A stretch of 12,085 bases of DNA from Pseudomonas fluorescens (GTDB lineage Bacteria; Pseudomonadota; Alphaproteobacteria; UBA2136; UBA6156): NCBI GenBank assembly GCA_003241595.1, contig QFOU01000039.1, positions 1-12,085 on the forward strand, given 5' to 3'. Shown here piece by piece: positions 1 to 6,633 of this stretch. The position numbers and the translations under genes are program-made. Position 1 is the stretch's first letter; every line of letters starts with the position of its first letter. The notes under the pieces were generated by a model. The model was not told the DNA's origin and did not search any database. It was given only the letters and a program-made list of their open reading frames with translations.

Positions 1-678
1 CTGGGCTTCGCCCAGGCCGTGGCGCAAGCCGAGAGCGTGCGCCCGGAAGTGGGCAAGCATCTGAAGGATGCCGCCGGCTTCATCAAGGCTGGCAAGTACA
101 AGGAAGCGCTGGCCAAGCTGCGTGACGCCGAAGGCGTGGCCAACCGCACGCCGGCCGAGAACAACGCGATCGAGGGCACGCGCTTCTCGGCTGCGATGGG
201 CGCGAGCGATGCCGACTCCATGGTCAAGGCCTATGACGTGCTGAAGGCCCGCCTGGGCGGGCCGCAGCAGCTGCAATACATGGAAGCGATCGCCGGCACG
301 TATCTTCGGGCGGGCAACGCCGCGAAGGCGCTGGAGTGGGCCAACAAGTACTTCGCCGCGGGTGGCAACAGCGCCACGATGAAGACGGTGCAGCAGCAGG
401 CGCAGTTCAAGTCCGGCGACATGGGTGCCGTGCTGAAGGACACGCTGGCGGAGATCCAAGCCGAGGAGAAGGCCGGCAAGGCCCCGACGCAGGACAAACT
501 CAATCTGCTGCTGTACGCAGCGCAGAAGAAGAACGACGGCGCGGCAGAGGCGCTGGCCACCGAGAAGCTGCTGAACTACTACCCGCGCAAGGAGCTGTGG
601 GCCCAGATCCTCGGCGGCCTGCCTTCGAAGAAGGGCTTCTCGCCGCGCTTCTCGCTGGATGTCTATCGCCTGCAACTG
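1..678 (+). CDS. Partial secreted helical-repeat (TPR-like) protein, both ends missing
   Basis: The frame is open from base 1 and reads LGFAQAVAQAESVRPEVGK, which looks like the tail of a signal peptide and its cleavage region followed by the mature N-terminus. The GTG at 19 is therefore probably not the true start. The rest is alanine- and lysine-rich paired helices (for example a KAGKYKEALAKLRDAE segment and an AGNAAKALEWANKYF segment), typical of tetratricopeptide-type repeats. About 226 codons are visible. The SLDVYRLQL segment near 649-678 resembles a conserved stretch of a Burkholderiales periplasmic TPR family, which I recall rather than can verify. After 678 the frame stays open to 975 but the residues no longer look like this family, so the true gene ends at a junction. 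Codon use is far more G/C-biased than in the genes to the right. Molecular function unknown. Confidence 0.6.
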
Positions 679-681
679 GTT
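673..681. other. Putative chimeric or recombination junction
   Basis: To the left is a plus-strand coding sequence with strongly GC-biased codons. To the right the minus strand becomes convincingly coding and starts at an ATG at 948. Both genes are cut at the same few bases, and the plus frame runs on for about 99 codons as apparent antisense of the right-hand gene. No insertion-sequence ends, target duplication or tRNA is visible here. Assembly chimerism or contamination is as likely as a genuine deletion or transfer. Confidence 0.55.
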
Positions 682-948
682 GTTCAGAATGATGCCCGCT
701 TGCGCATCGAAGATATTCGCGTCCGGCTCCTGGCGTTTCCAGGTCAAGTGGTCGAAGACGAAGTCGTTTTCCAGCGTCTCGCCCCAGGCCTTGCCGAAGG
801 CTTCCATCACCGGTTGCATGGCCTGCATCTGTTCGAGGTCGGTCTGCGGGTTGTTGGTGGCCATGCGCTCAAGGCTCTTCTGCCAGGCTTGTGTGGCTTG
901 TTCGACAAGGTGCGTGGCGTTAATTGCAGAGGTAGGCTGATTGGACAT
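679..948 (-). CDS. Partial unknown protein, N-terminal 90 residues
   Basis: Reading the minus strand from ATG at 948 gives MSNQPTSAINATHLVEQATQ and then a glutamine- and methionine-rich, clearly helical protein with segments such as EAFGKAWGETLENDFVF. It has normal-looking amino-acid composition and codon use like the genes to its right. There is no obvious Shine-Dalgarno before the ATG. It diverges from the gene at 1020, leaving 71 bases for two promoters. The frame remains open to base 1, but left of about 679 it is the shadow of another gene, so only 90 codons are native. The helical N-terminus faintly recalls phasin or polyhydroxyalkanoate-synthase N-termini, but I cannot assign it. Confidence 0.5.
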
Positions 949-962
949 GGACAGACCGCTAA

Positions 963-992
963 TTGTTGTTTTTGATGGGGCGAGCTTAATAA
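963..992 (+). promoter_or_regulatory. Weak candidate promoter of the homoserine-dehydrogenase-like gene
   Basis: A TTGTTG box at 963-968 and a TAATAA box at 987-992 are 18 bases apart, upstream of the AAGGA at 1010-1014. The surrounding sequence is AT-richer than the flanks. The match is only moderate and overlapping alternatives exist, so this is an inference from position and composition. Confidence 0.3.
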
Positions 993-1019
993 CAGAACGC
1001 CCACTTGGCAAGGACACGT

Positions 1020-2180
1020 ATGACTTTCGGCAGCAAGAAACTCCGCACGATTTTGGTCGTTGGCCGCAACAGCGCCGCTGCGGCCGTTGTGAATGCACTT
1101 TCGGCGGTTGCTGGCGTAGGCGTTGTACGGCAGTTAGGGGAGTTTCATCCGATTAACGATGCCTCCAAGCTGGCGGGTGCCGATATGGTTGTGGATATGG
1201 TGGGCGGTGTGGCTCCTGCTTTTGCCACGGCGATGGCGACTTTGGGGAATGGAACGGCGTTTGTAACCGCCAACCCATTGCTGATGGCGGCACATGGTCG
1301 TGTTCTGCGCAATGCGGCACAGGGGCAGCAGACCTATTTTGGATTTCAGGCGGCGGGGTTTGGTTTGCCGATTGCCGAGATGATGGCGGCGGCGCGTCCG
1401 ACCAAGGTTACCGTTTCGTTCAGCACGGCTGCCAGTATGGCGTTGGCGCGCATGGCGTTCCGCAACGAAAGTTTGGCTCATGTGAGTGCGCACTTGAAGA
1501 TGCGGCAGGTGGATCTTTCGGACTGGGGGGGCAAGTTGACCCTTGCGCGGGCCATGGCATTGCGTGCCCAGTTGTTTGATGATGAATTACGTGGACAGCA
1601 GTTGGTGCGAGCTGCAGTTGAACAGGTTGAGCCTGCCGATGTGCGCCGTTTGCGTCACTTCGGCCTGCAGCCGGTATTCGGTGCTGAAATTACAGAAGAG
1701 AAGATCTATGCGGGGCCGATGGCGGTTGCGCCGGGGCATGCATTATTGAACGTGGGCACCACCGACGGCATGGATGTGCTGGTGGCCGAGACGGCCCACG
1801 GGGAGATCGTGATGAGTCAGACAGCCGATGATACGGCGCGCATTCTTGCCGGTGTTGTCGCGGATGTGCGCCAATATTTGCGTGCGCCGCGTCCGGCGTT
1901 GACCGTTGACGTGCGTGAATTTGGTGTGAAGGCTAACGCTGGCAACGGATTGGCGTATGTACGCGTGCCGTTTGCCGCACGCGAGCAGGTGCTGGCGTTG
2001 AAGCCGGAGATTGTGCAGGAACTCGTGGAAGGGGACGGCTTGTGGCAGGCTGTTGTTGCGGTGGATGATATTGCTTCTATTAAGGTAAGTGCCCATGGCG
2101 GGATGGTCATGCCTTTGAATGGGGCGTGGCAGGCACCGGTGAGTGGCCATGCGTTTGGTGGCTTGCGTTTGGTGGGCTAG
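1020..2180 (+). CDS. Diverged homoserine-dehydrogenase-like protein
   Basis: Predicted 386 residues. ATG 1020 is chosen because AAGGA at 1010-1014 lies five bases upstream; an in-frame TTG at 1005 has no such site. The order of segments follows homoserine dehydrogenase (HSD), the NAD(P)-dependent aspartate-semialdehyde reductase of threonine/methionine synthesis: Rossmann strand at 10-15, DMVVDMVGG, VTANPLLMAAHG, FGLPI, then a helix with D168 and K172 spaced as in the catalytic Asp-x3-Lys pair, and a GPMAVAPGHALLNVGTTDG strand-turn. Key elements are altered. The glycine dinucleotide motif is replaced by GRNSAA at 15-20. The usual Lys of TANK is Pro86. The NGTTN substrate loop is not recognisable. 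About 90 C-terminal residues (from about 295) could be a degenerate ACT-like domain. It may be a non-catalytic paralogue or use another substrate. It is alone in its unit and closed by the terminator at 2222-2256. Confidence 0.7.
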   Translation: MTFGSKKLRTILVVGRNSAAAAVVNALSAVAGVGVVRQLGEFHPINDASKLAGADMVVDMVGGVAPAFATAMATLGNGTAFVTANPLLMAAHGRVLRNAAQGQQTYFGFQAAGFGLPIAEMMAAARPTKVTVSFSTAASMALARMAFRNESLAHVSAHLKMRQVDLSDWGGKLTLARAMALRAQLFDDELRGQQLVRAAVEQVEPADVRRLRHFGLQPVFGAEITEEKIYAGPMAVAPGHALLNVGTTDGMDVLVAETAHGEIVMSQTADDTARILAGVVADVRQYLRAPRPALTVDVREFGVKANAGNGLAYVRVPFAAREQVLALKPEIVQELVEGDGLWQAVVAVDDIASIKVSAHGGMVMPLNGAWQAPVSGHAFGGLRLVG

Positions 2181-2221
2181 GGGGCGCGATGCCTGTTGAA
2201 ACCGTGAGGGTTTAGGACGAA

Positions 2222-2256
2222 AAAAAGAGCGAGGCCGGTGGGGCCTCGCTCTTTTT
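2222..2256. terminator. Bidirectional intrinsic terminator
   Basis: A perfect 15-bp stem (2222-2236 with 2242-2256) with a five-base loop. The outer part of the stem is an A-tract on one side and a T-tract on the other, so it can work on both strands. It sits between the convergent genes ending at 2180 (+) and 2278 (-). Confidence 0.9.
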
Positions 2257-2277
2257 AGTGCAACACGCTGTAAGGCG

Positions 2278-2886
2278 CTATTCGGTCAGGCTCCAGCCCC
2301 GTGATGACGGGATGAAGTGATAGGGGTGGGCATTGTGCACGCTTGTGGTGTGAACGATATCCAAACTGGCATGCAGGGCGCGGAAGAAGGCCCCGTGGTT
2401 GATGAACAGTAGATTTTCATCCGGATACCGGGTGAGCCATTTGCTGATGCAGCGCAGGGCGCGTTGTTCCAAGGCGCTGGCGGTTTCGGCATCCGGCGGG
2501 AAATCCATATAGGTCATGCTGCTACCGGGGGCGAGGTTTTGTTCGCGCTCGATTTCGCTGCGGAGGCGGCCTTCGAAGCTACCGAAGCTGCGTTCCTTCA
2601 GGTCGGGATCGATACAACAGGAAACCCCCAGATGCTGTGAGACCACCTCTGCCGTATACAGTGCACGTTTCAGCGGGCTGGTTACGATCAGGGTCACTCC
2701 GTGAGATTCCAGCCGTTGCGCGAGGTCGCGGGCCTGTTGCCAGCCTGTGGCATTCAATGGCGTATCGGTGTGGCCCTGAATGCGGCCTTCCACATTCCAG
2801 TCGGTTTGTCCGTGGCGGGCGAGAATGAACTCTTTGCCCGGCAGGGGGGAGCTTGTGAGAATTGACGGTTCGGCGTGCGCGAGCAT
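2278..2886 (-). CDS. Histidine phosphatase family protein (copy A)
   Basis: 202 residues, start ATG at 2886 with GGAG (complement of 2893-2896) six bases upstream. It is a member of the histidine phosphatase/phosphoglycerate-mutase-like superfamily. The phospho-accepting histidine is in ARHGQTDWN (H25), the basic pocket includes TSPLKRA (69-75), the acid is E98 in KERSFGSFEG, and the second histidine is H164 in NHGAFFR. Length and the small-domain layout suit the PhoE/GpmB/CobC group of metal-free phosphomonoesterases, whose substrates cannot be told from sequence. No signal peptide or membrane segment, so cytoplasmic. It is clearly paralogous to the next gene upstream (3058-3654): both share the phrases TSPLKRA and ERSFGSFE, identical spacing between the catalytic residues, and the same leader sequence. 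Two terminators lie between the two genes, so each probably has its own promoter. Confidence 0.9.
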   Translation of the reverse strand: MLAHAEPSILTSSPLPGKEFILARHGQTDWNVEGRIQGHTDTPLNATGWQQARDLAQRLESHGVTLIVTSPLKRALYTAEVVSQHLGVSCCIDPDLKERSFGSFEGRLRSEIEREQNLAPGSSMTYMDFPPDAETASALEQRALRCISKWLTRYPDENLLFINHGAFFRALHASLDIVHTTSVHNAHPYHFIPSSRGWSLTE

Positions 2887-2948
2887 GCGAGTCTCCGTGG
2901 TTGCGGGCAGAGCCCTAGGGAAATGATGTATTCAGGCGTTTCAGTACC

Positions 2949-2980
2949 AAAAAAGCGGCGGGATGACCAGCCGCTTTTTT
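2949..2980 (-). terminator. Intrinsic terminator (second of a tandem pair)
   Basis: An 11-bp perfect stem (2949-2959 with 2970-2980) around a ten-base loop. It has six A on the left edge and six T on the right edge, so it is functional on either strand. It lies beyond the terminator at 3009-3037 on the minus strand, downstream of the gene at 3058 and upstream of the gene at 2886, so the two phosphatase genes are insulated from one another. Confidence 0.8.
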
Positions 2981-3008
2981 CAGGCGTGTAAGGCTATTTT
3001 TTTCCTAT

Positions 3009-3037
3009 AAAAAGGGCCCTTGTGAGGGGCCCTTTTT
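3009..3037 (-). terminator. Intrinsic terminator of histidine phosphatase copy B
   Basis: An 11-bp perfect stem (3009-3019 with 3027-3037) whose GGGCCC core is flanked by A and T tracts, with a seven-base loop. It begins 20 bases past the minus-strand stop at 3058. It is symmetrical enough to act in both directions. Confidence 0.88.
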
Positions 3038-3057
3038 TATCTACTTCATGACATCGT

Positions 3058-3654
3058 TTATTCGCTTATGTTCCAGCCGTTGAGGGTCGGAGTGAGTATA
3101 TAGCGTTTTGCATAGTCGGCGTTGAAACCTTCGCCGAGGTTCAGGCTTTTATGCAAAATACGGAACAAGGCACTGTGTCCGATGAAGGCAATGTGCTCCT
3201 TCGGATATTTGTCCAGCCAGTGCTGGATACAGGCGAGTGCGCGTTGGCGGACATCGTTCTCGGTTTCTGCATCTTCCGGATAGACAATCTGCGTCTTCTG
3301 TTCCCGCGGGAGATTCTGTTCGGCCAGAATTTCGTGGCGGTAGCGTTTTTCGAAGCTGCCAAAGCTGCGCTCGGTAAGAGCCGGCTCTTTGGTGATACTG
3401 AGCTTATGTCGTTTGCCAATGATGACTGAGGTTTCGTAGGCTCTTTTCAGCGGGCTGGTGACCAGCATGGTGATAGGGGTGCCATCGAGCTGGCGTGCCA
3501 GAGCTTCCGCTTGACGGATGCCTTCTGCATTCAGTTCGATATCGGTACGGCCCTGCAGGCGGTCTTCGGCATTCCAGAGAGTTTGTCCGTGACGGATGAT
3601 CGAGAAGCTTTGCTTCCCGACGAGCGGTTGAGTGTGAACGGTTTGCATGAGCAT
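3058..3654 (-). CDS. Histidine phosphatase family protein (copy B)
   Basis: 198 residues from ATG 3654, chosen because GGAG (complement of 3661-3664) lies six bases upstream, exactly as in copy A. Longer readings to 3717 would run through this ribosome site. The catalytic set is complete: H22 in IRHGQTLWN, E95 in TERSFGSFEK, and H160 in GHSALFR. The spacing from the RHG arginine to the acid is 74 residues in both copies. The family consists of metal-independent phosphomonoesterases or mutases; I cannot tell the substrate. A TATATT box (complement of 3696-3701) is a possible minus-10 element. The gene is separated from mscL by a terminator at 3721-3743. Sequence divergence from copy A is considerable outside the motifs, so the duplication is old or one copy was acquired. 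Confidence 0.9.
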   Translation of the reverse strand: MLMQTVHTQPLVGKQSFSIIRHGQTLWNAEDRLQGRTDIELNAEGIRQAEALARQLDGTPITMLVTSPLKRAYETSVIIGKRHKLSITKEPALTERSFGSFEKRYRHEILAEQNLPREQKTQIVYPEDAETENDVRQRALACIQHWLDKYPKEHIAFIGHSALFRILHKSLNLGEGFNADYAKRYILTPTLNGWNISE

Positions 3655-3720
3655 GCGTATCTCCGTGGTAAGGCGTGACTGCTTAAAAATGTTTGAATAT
3701 ACGTCTATGCAATCCAAAAA

Positions 3721-3743
3721 AATGGCTGGGTTTACCAGCCATT
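3721..3743 (-). terminator. Intrinsic terminator of mscL
   Basis: A nine-bp perfect stem (3721-3729 with 3735-3743) and a five-base loop. On the minus strand it is followed by a run of T (complement of the A run ending at 3722). It lies 16 bases past the mscL stop. Confidence 0.85.
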
Positions 3744-3758
3744 CAATATGCGGTTTGG

Positions 3759-4172
3759 CTATTTCTTTTTAATAGGAGCTTTGGTCTCGTTTTTCAAGAG
3801 GTCACGGATCTCGGCCAACAGTTGCTCGGTGGAGGGGCCTTTGGGGGCCGGGGCTGGCTTGGGGGCGAACTTATTGACCAGGCGCACCATGAGGAAGACG
3901 GCCCACGCGATGATGAGGAAATCGAGCGTGTTCTGGATAAAGGCGCCGTAACCCAGCACGTTCTCTTTTCCGGTGGCGGGGTCTACCGAGAGGAGGATGC
4001 CGAGGTCTTTGAAATCCACATTGCTAATGAGCAAGCCCAGTGGCGGCATGATGACGTTCTCAACAAGGCTGCTGACGATCTTACCGAAGGCGGTCCCGAT
4101 GATCACACCGACGGCGAGGTCGATCACATTGCCGCGCATGGCGAAGGTTTTGAAGTCGTTAAGGATGGACAT
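3759..4172 (-). CDS. mscL: Large-conductance mechanosensitive channel MscL
   Basis: 137 residues, the normal size for MscL, which forms a homopentameric inner-membrane pore that opens under high membrane tension and releases solutes during hypo-osmotic shock. The signature is near the N-terminus: an amphipathic start ([14 protein letters not shown]), then TM1 with [19 protein letters not shown] at about 18-36. A periplasmic loop (about 45-72) follows, then TM2 (about 77-100, [21 protein letters not shown]), a proline/lysine linker and a charged C-terminal helix ([16 protein letters not shown]). ATG 4172 has GGAG (complement of 4180-4183) seven bases upstream. The gene is monocistronic. Nothing is abnormal in the sequence. 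Confidence 0.97.
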   Translation of the reverse strand: MSILNDFKTFAMRGNVIDLAVGVIIGTAFGKIVSSLVENVIMPPLGLLISNVDFKDLGILLSVDPATGKENVLGYGAFIQNTLDFLIIAWAVFLMVRLVNKFAPKPAPAPKGPSTEQLLAEIRDLLKNETKAPIKKK

Positions 4173-4298
4173 GGGGTTTCTCCGTATCGTTTTGTTTTGT
4201 TGTCATTATTAAGCACTTTAGAGGGCTTCGGTTCCGGTGGGCAAGGTATTGAAATACAAAAGTGCTGTGTTTCGGTGCGTTGGTATGCATGTTCGGGT

Positions 4299-4327
4299 TT
4301 GACGCCGGCTGTTTTTTGCCCTACACA
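4299..4327 (+). promoter_or_regulatory. Candidate promoter of tRNA-Pro
   Basis: A TTGACG box at 4299-4304 and a TACACA box at 4322-4327 are 17 bases apart. This would start transcription about 30-35 bases before the mature tRNA at 4368. The minus-35 match is good and the minus-10 is weak. Confidence 0.45.
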
Positions 4328-4367
4328 GCTTCCGTACGCGGAGCGGGCTTCTACTGCCCCGTGTGCT

Positions 4368-4444
<77 letters not shown>

Positions 4445-4467
4445 ACTATTTGTTTTCATATTGACTG

Positions 4468-4498
4468 CAGGGGCCAAAACGGCCCCTGTTTGCGTTTT
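4468..4498 (+). terminator. Probable terminator of tRNA-Pro
   Basis: An eight-bp perfect stem CAGGGGCC/GGCCCCTG (4468-4475 with 4481-4488) with a five-base loop, followed by TTTGCGTTTT. The T tract is interrupted, so it is weaker than the other terminators in the window. Confidence 0.65.
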
Positions 4499-4526
4499 GC
4501 TGACCCTTGTGTACCGCGTGTACACT
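4497..4526 (+). promoter_or_regulatory. Candidate promoter with overlapping palindromic operator
   Basis: A TTGCTG box (4497-4502) and a TACACT box (4521-4526) are 18 bases apart. A palindrome, GTGTAC-N5-GTACAC at 4509-4525, covers the spacer and most of the minus-10. This is the arrangement expected of a repressor site. No protein gene follows on this strand, which points to a non-coding transcript. Confidence 0.4.
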
Positions 4527-4540
4527 GCGGAATCGTCAAA

Positions 4541-4565
4541 GCCACAAACGGAAACCGTTTGTGGC
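4541..4565. repeat. Perfect inverted repeat, 11-bp arms, AAA loop
   Basis: Left arm 4541-4551 (GCCACAAACGG) and right arm 4555-4565 are exact reverse complements separated by three bases. It could be an RNA hairpin of the candidate transcript or a protein-binding site. I see no second copy in the window. Confidence 0.85.
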
Positions 4566-4654
4566 CGCCTGCGCGGGGGCTTCGTCTTCGTATTTTTAGC
4601 GGGTGCACGGGAGTAATGGCGCTTTGTGCCGGACTTTGGATGTTTGCTATTATT

Positions 4655-4680
4655 AAAAAGGCTCCTTGTGGAGCCTTTTT
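4655..4680. terminator. Bidirectional intrinsic terminator downstream of gltX
   Basis: An 11-bp perfect stem AAAAAGGCTCC/GGAGCCTTTTT (4655-4665 with 4670-4680) around a TTGT loop. On the minus strand it follows the gltX stop (4701) by 20 bases. On the plus strand it would end the candidate sRNA. Confidence 0.9.
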
Positions 4681-4700
4681 GCGTATTGCCGTTGCCGCGG

Positions 4701-6293
4701 TTAGGCGAGGGTTTGGATGGCGTGGTGGAGGCGTTGGAGGACGCGCTCGGTGCCCATGATCGGGACGATCTCCGGCAGGGGAGGGGATTTTTCCGACCCG
4801 GTGACCGCGAGACGGAGGGGCATGAAGACCTGTTTGCCCTGGACGCCCATTTCTTTCACCAAGCCATTCATGATGCTTTCGACATTCTCGGGGGCCGCGG
4901 TGAAGGCGGCGGTGAAGTTCTCCAGTACCGTACGGATGAGAGTGGTGTCGCCGACCTTGGCGAAGGCCTCACGCGTGGCGGGCGCGTAGGTGGTGTCGTA
5001 GAAGTAGGTGTTGCTGAAGATCATGTCGGCCAAGCGATCGTAGCGGCCCGGTTTGAGCGACATAACCTTGGCGGTGTAGGCAGGATCCTTCTCGATCTCC
5101 AGCAGCATGGCGGTGATGAGGGCGGGATCGGATTCTTCCGACGGCAGTTCGGGATCGACCGTGGTGGATGCGGTGAGGCCGCGCGCGTTGAGGAAGGCGA
5201 GGTATTCGCGGAAGGCCTCGGTGCGTTGTTCGTCGGTCATTTTGCTGATGTAGTGGTTGTTGATGAACTGCAAGAGTTTGATATCCACCACCGGGCCGGT
5301 GCTGGGGAGGTCCTTGGTGTTCATCAGCTTGACGAAGTCGGCACGGGAATAGGTGTCGGTGCCGTCCGGGTGGCTCCACATGATGCGGGTGAGGAAGTTG
5401 GTGAAGCCTTCGCTGAGGAAGCCCTGGCGGCGGAACCAATTGAGCGAGGTATCTCCGCTGCGTTTGGAGAGCTTGCGTTTTTGGCTATCGCGCAGGAGCA
5501 CGGTGTGGAGGAAGCGCGGGGTTTCCCAGCCGAACGCCTTATACAGCGTGGTGTGTTTGGGGGTGGAGGGGATCCATTCTTCGCCGCGGATGACGGTGGT
5601 GACGCGCATGAAGTGGTCGTCGACCATCGCCGCCAGATGGTAGGTGGGGTAGCCGTCGGACTTCATGATCACGCTGTCGTCGATAGTGGACGAGTGGAAG
5701 GTGATGGGGCCGCGCACTTCGTCTTGCACCGTAATATCCACGTCGGTGGGGATCTTCATGCGGACGACGTGGGGCAGGCCGGCGTTGAGGTTGGCTTGGA
5801 TTTCCTCGGCGCTCAGGCGGCGGCAGCGGCGGTCATACATCGGAGTTTTTTTGGACTTGATCTGGAGTGCGCGCATTTCTTCCAGACGCTCGGCGGTGCA
5901 GAAGCAGCGGTAGGCGTGGCCGGTTTCGAGCAGGTGGTCGCAGCAGGCGGCGTAGATGGGCAGGCGCTCGGATTGGGTGTAAGAGCCGTAATCTCCGCCG
6001 AAGCCGGGGCCTTCGTTGGGGATAGTGTTCAGCCATTGCAGGCCTTCGATGATGGCATCGACGGCGCCGGGCACGGTGCGGGCGCGGTCGGTGTCTTCGA
6101 TGCGGAGAATGAAGATACCGCCGGTTTTATCGGCGATGGCGCGATCGAGAATGGCCTGCATGCCGGTACCGATGTGCGGCATACCGGTGGGCGAGGGGGC
6201 GATACGGGTGACTTCGGCGCCGGCGGGGAGGTCGGTCCGCGGCGGGAACAACTTCTCGAAGTCGGCGATGGTTTTGCAATCTTCAAATTTCAT
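4701..6293 (-). CDS. gltX: Glutamyl-tRNA synthetase
   Basis: 530 residues. It charges tRNA-Glu (possibly also tRNA-Gln) with glutamate in the cytoplasm. Class I hallmarks are present: [13 protein letters not shown] with HIGT at 40-43 as the HIGH motif, and KLSKR near 274-278 as the KMSKS motif. A zinc-type CFC followed by YDRRC lies in the connective region, and the GluRS phrase [13 protein letters not shown] precedes KLSKR. ATG 6293 is supported by GAGG (complement of 6302-6305) eight bases upstream. Unlike the usual proteobacterial enzyme (about 470 residues, catalytic domain at the extreme N-terminus), it has about 27 residues ([13 protein letters not shown]) before the first strand. It is longer and reminds me of the Clostridia/mycoplasma-type GluRS, which hints at a second or transferred copy. 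The C-terminal anticodon-binding half ends with MPLRLAVTG and [10 protein letters not shown]. It is monocistronic with its own terminator. Confidence 0.93.
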   Translation of the reverse strand: MKFEDCKTIADFEKLFPPRTDLPAGAEVTRIAPSPTGMPHIGTGMQAILDRAIADKTGGIFILRIEDTDRARTVPGAVDAIIEGLQWLNTIPNEGPGFGGDYGSYTQSERLPIYAACCDHLLETGHAYRCFCTAERLEEMRALQIKSKKTPMYDRRCRRLSAEEIQANLNAGLPHVVRMKIPTDVDITVQDEVRGPITFHSSTIDDSVIMKSDGYPTYHLAAMVDDHFMRVTTVIRGEEWIPSTPKHTTLYKAFGWETPRFLHTVLLRDSQKRKLSKRSGDTSLNWFRRQGFLSEGFTNFLTRIMWSHPDGTDTYSRADFVKLMNTKDLPSTGPVVDIKLLQFINNHYISKMTDEQRTEAFREYLAFLNARGLTASTTVDPELPSEESDPALITAMLLEIEKDPAYTAKVMSLKPGRYDRLADMIFSNTYFYDTTYAPATREAFAKVGDTTLIRTVLENFTAAFTAAPENVESIMNGLVKEMGVQGKQVFMPLRLAVTGSEKSPPLPEIVPIMGTERVLQRLHHAIQTLA

Positions 6294-6633
6294 GGATAAG
6301 GCCTCTGTCGTAATCTCGAATACATAAGGCTTATAGCCCTAGTTAAGGGTTTGCGGAAGACGGAAAACGACGTGAGGCGGTGAAGCTTTGAAATTGCGGT
6401 AAGTTGCGGGACATGTTCTGGAATTTGGTGGGGTTAAAATGCTGGCAGATCGGATGATATCGGGTTGTCAATATGCTCCTTTCCTTTACTTGAGGGAGTT
6501 GGGATAAGTTTCCGTTTCGTTTCGAAAAAGCGGGGCGAGAGGGGCGAAGCTTGCAGCAACCTTTCAAGATTGTTAGTACATGATCGAAGTTTGGTCCAAA
6601 GGCTTGTTTTGAAATTCAGTAGGCTCCATACCT
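6294..6633. other. Divergent intergenic region between gltX and opgH
   Basis: About 340 bases with no credible gene. It must hold the gltX promoter (minus strand; a TATAAG box lies around the complement of 6330-6335) and the opgH promoter (plus strand; TTGCAG at 6551-6556 with a poor minus-10 around 6574). Short reading frames here have no ribosome site and no recognisable composition. Base composition is AT-richer than the flanking genes. No hairpin terminator is seen. The long opgH leader (possibly over 50 bases) could carry regulation, but nothing specific is visible. Confidence 0.5.

Larger units (their letters stand above)
4533..4684 (+). ncRNA. Candidate small RNA between tRNA-Pro and gltX
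   Basis: Between a promoter-like sequence (4497-4526) and an intrinsic terminator (4655-4680) lies about 150 bases with no credible reading frame. Near the predicted 5' end is a perfect 11-bp hairpin (4541-4551 with 4555-4565, AAA loop). No T run follows that hairpin, so it is not itself a terminator. Promoter, structured 5' end and terminator together resemble an intergenic sRNA gene. I do not recognise 6S, SRP, tmRNA or RNase P features. This is inference from layout only. The terminator may belong solely to gltX on the other strand. Confidence 0.35.

Noticed and set aside
4616..4706. Short plus-strand frame beginning MALCAGLW
   Set aside because: It reads straight through a strong terminator, and its GGGAG is only two bases from the ATG.
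4626..6299. A 557-codon open frame on the plus strand opposite gltX
   Set aside because: Composition is glycine-, histidine- and valine-rich, typical of the antisense of a GC-rich gene. No ribosome site or family motif, and gltX explains the region.
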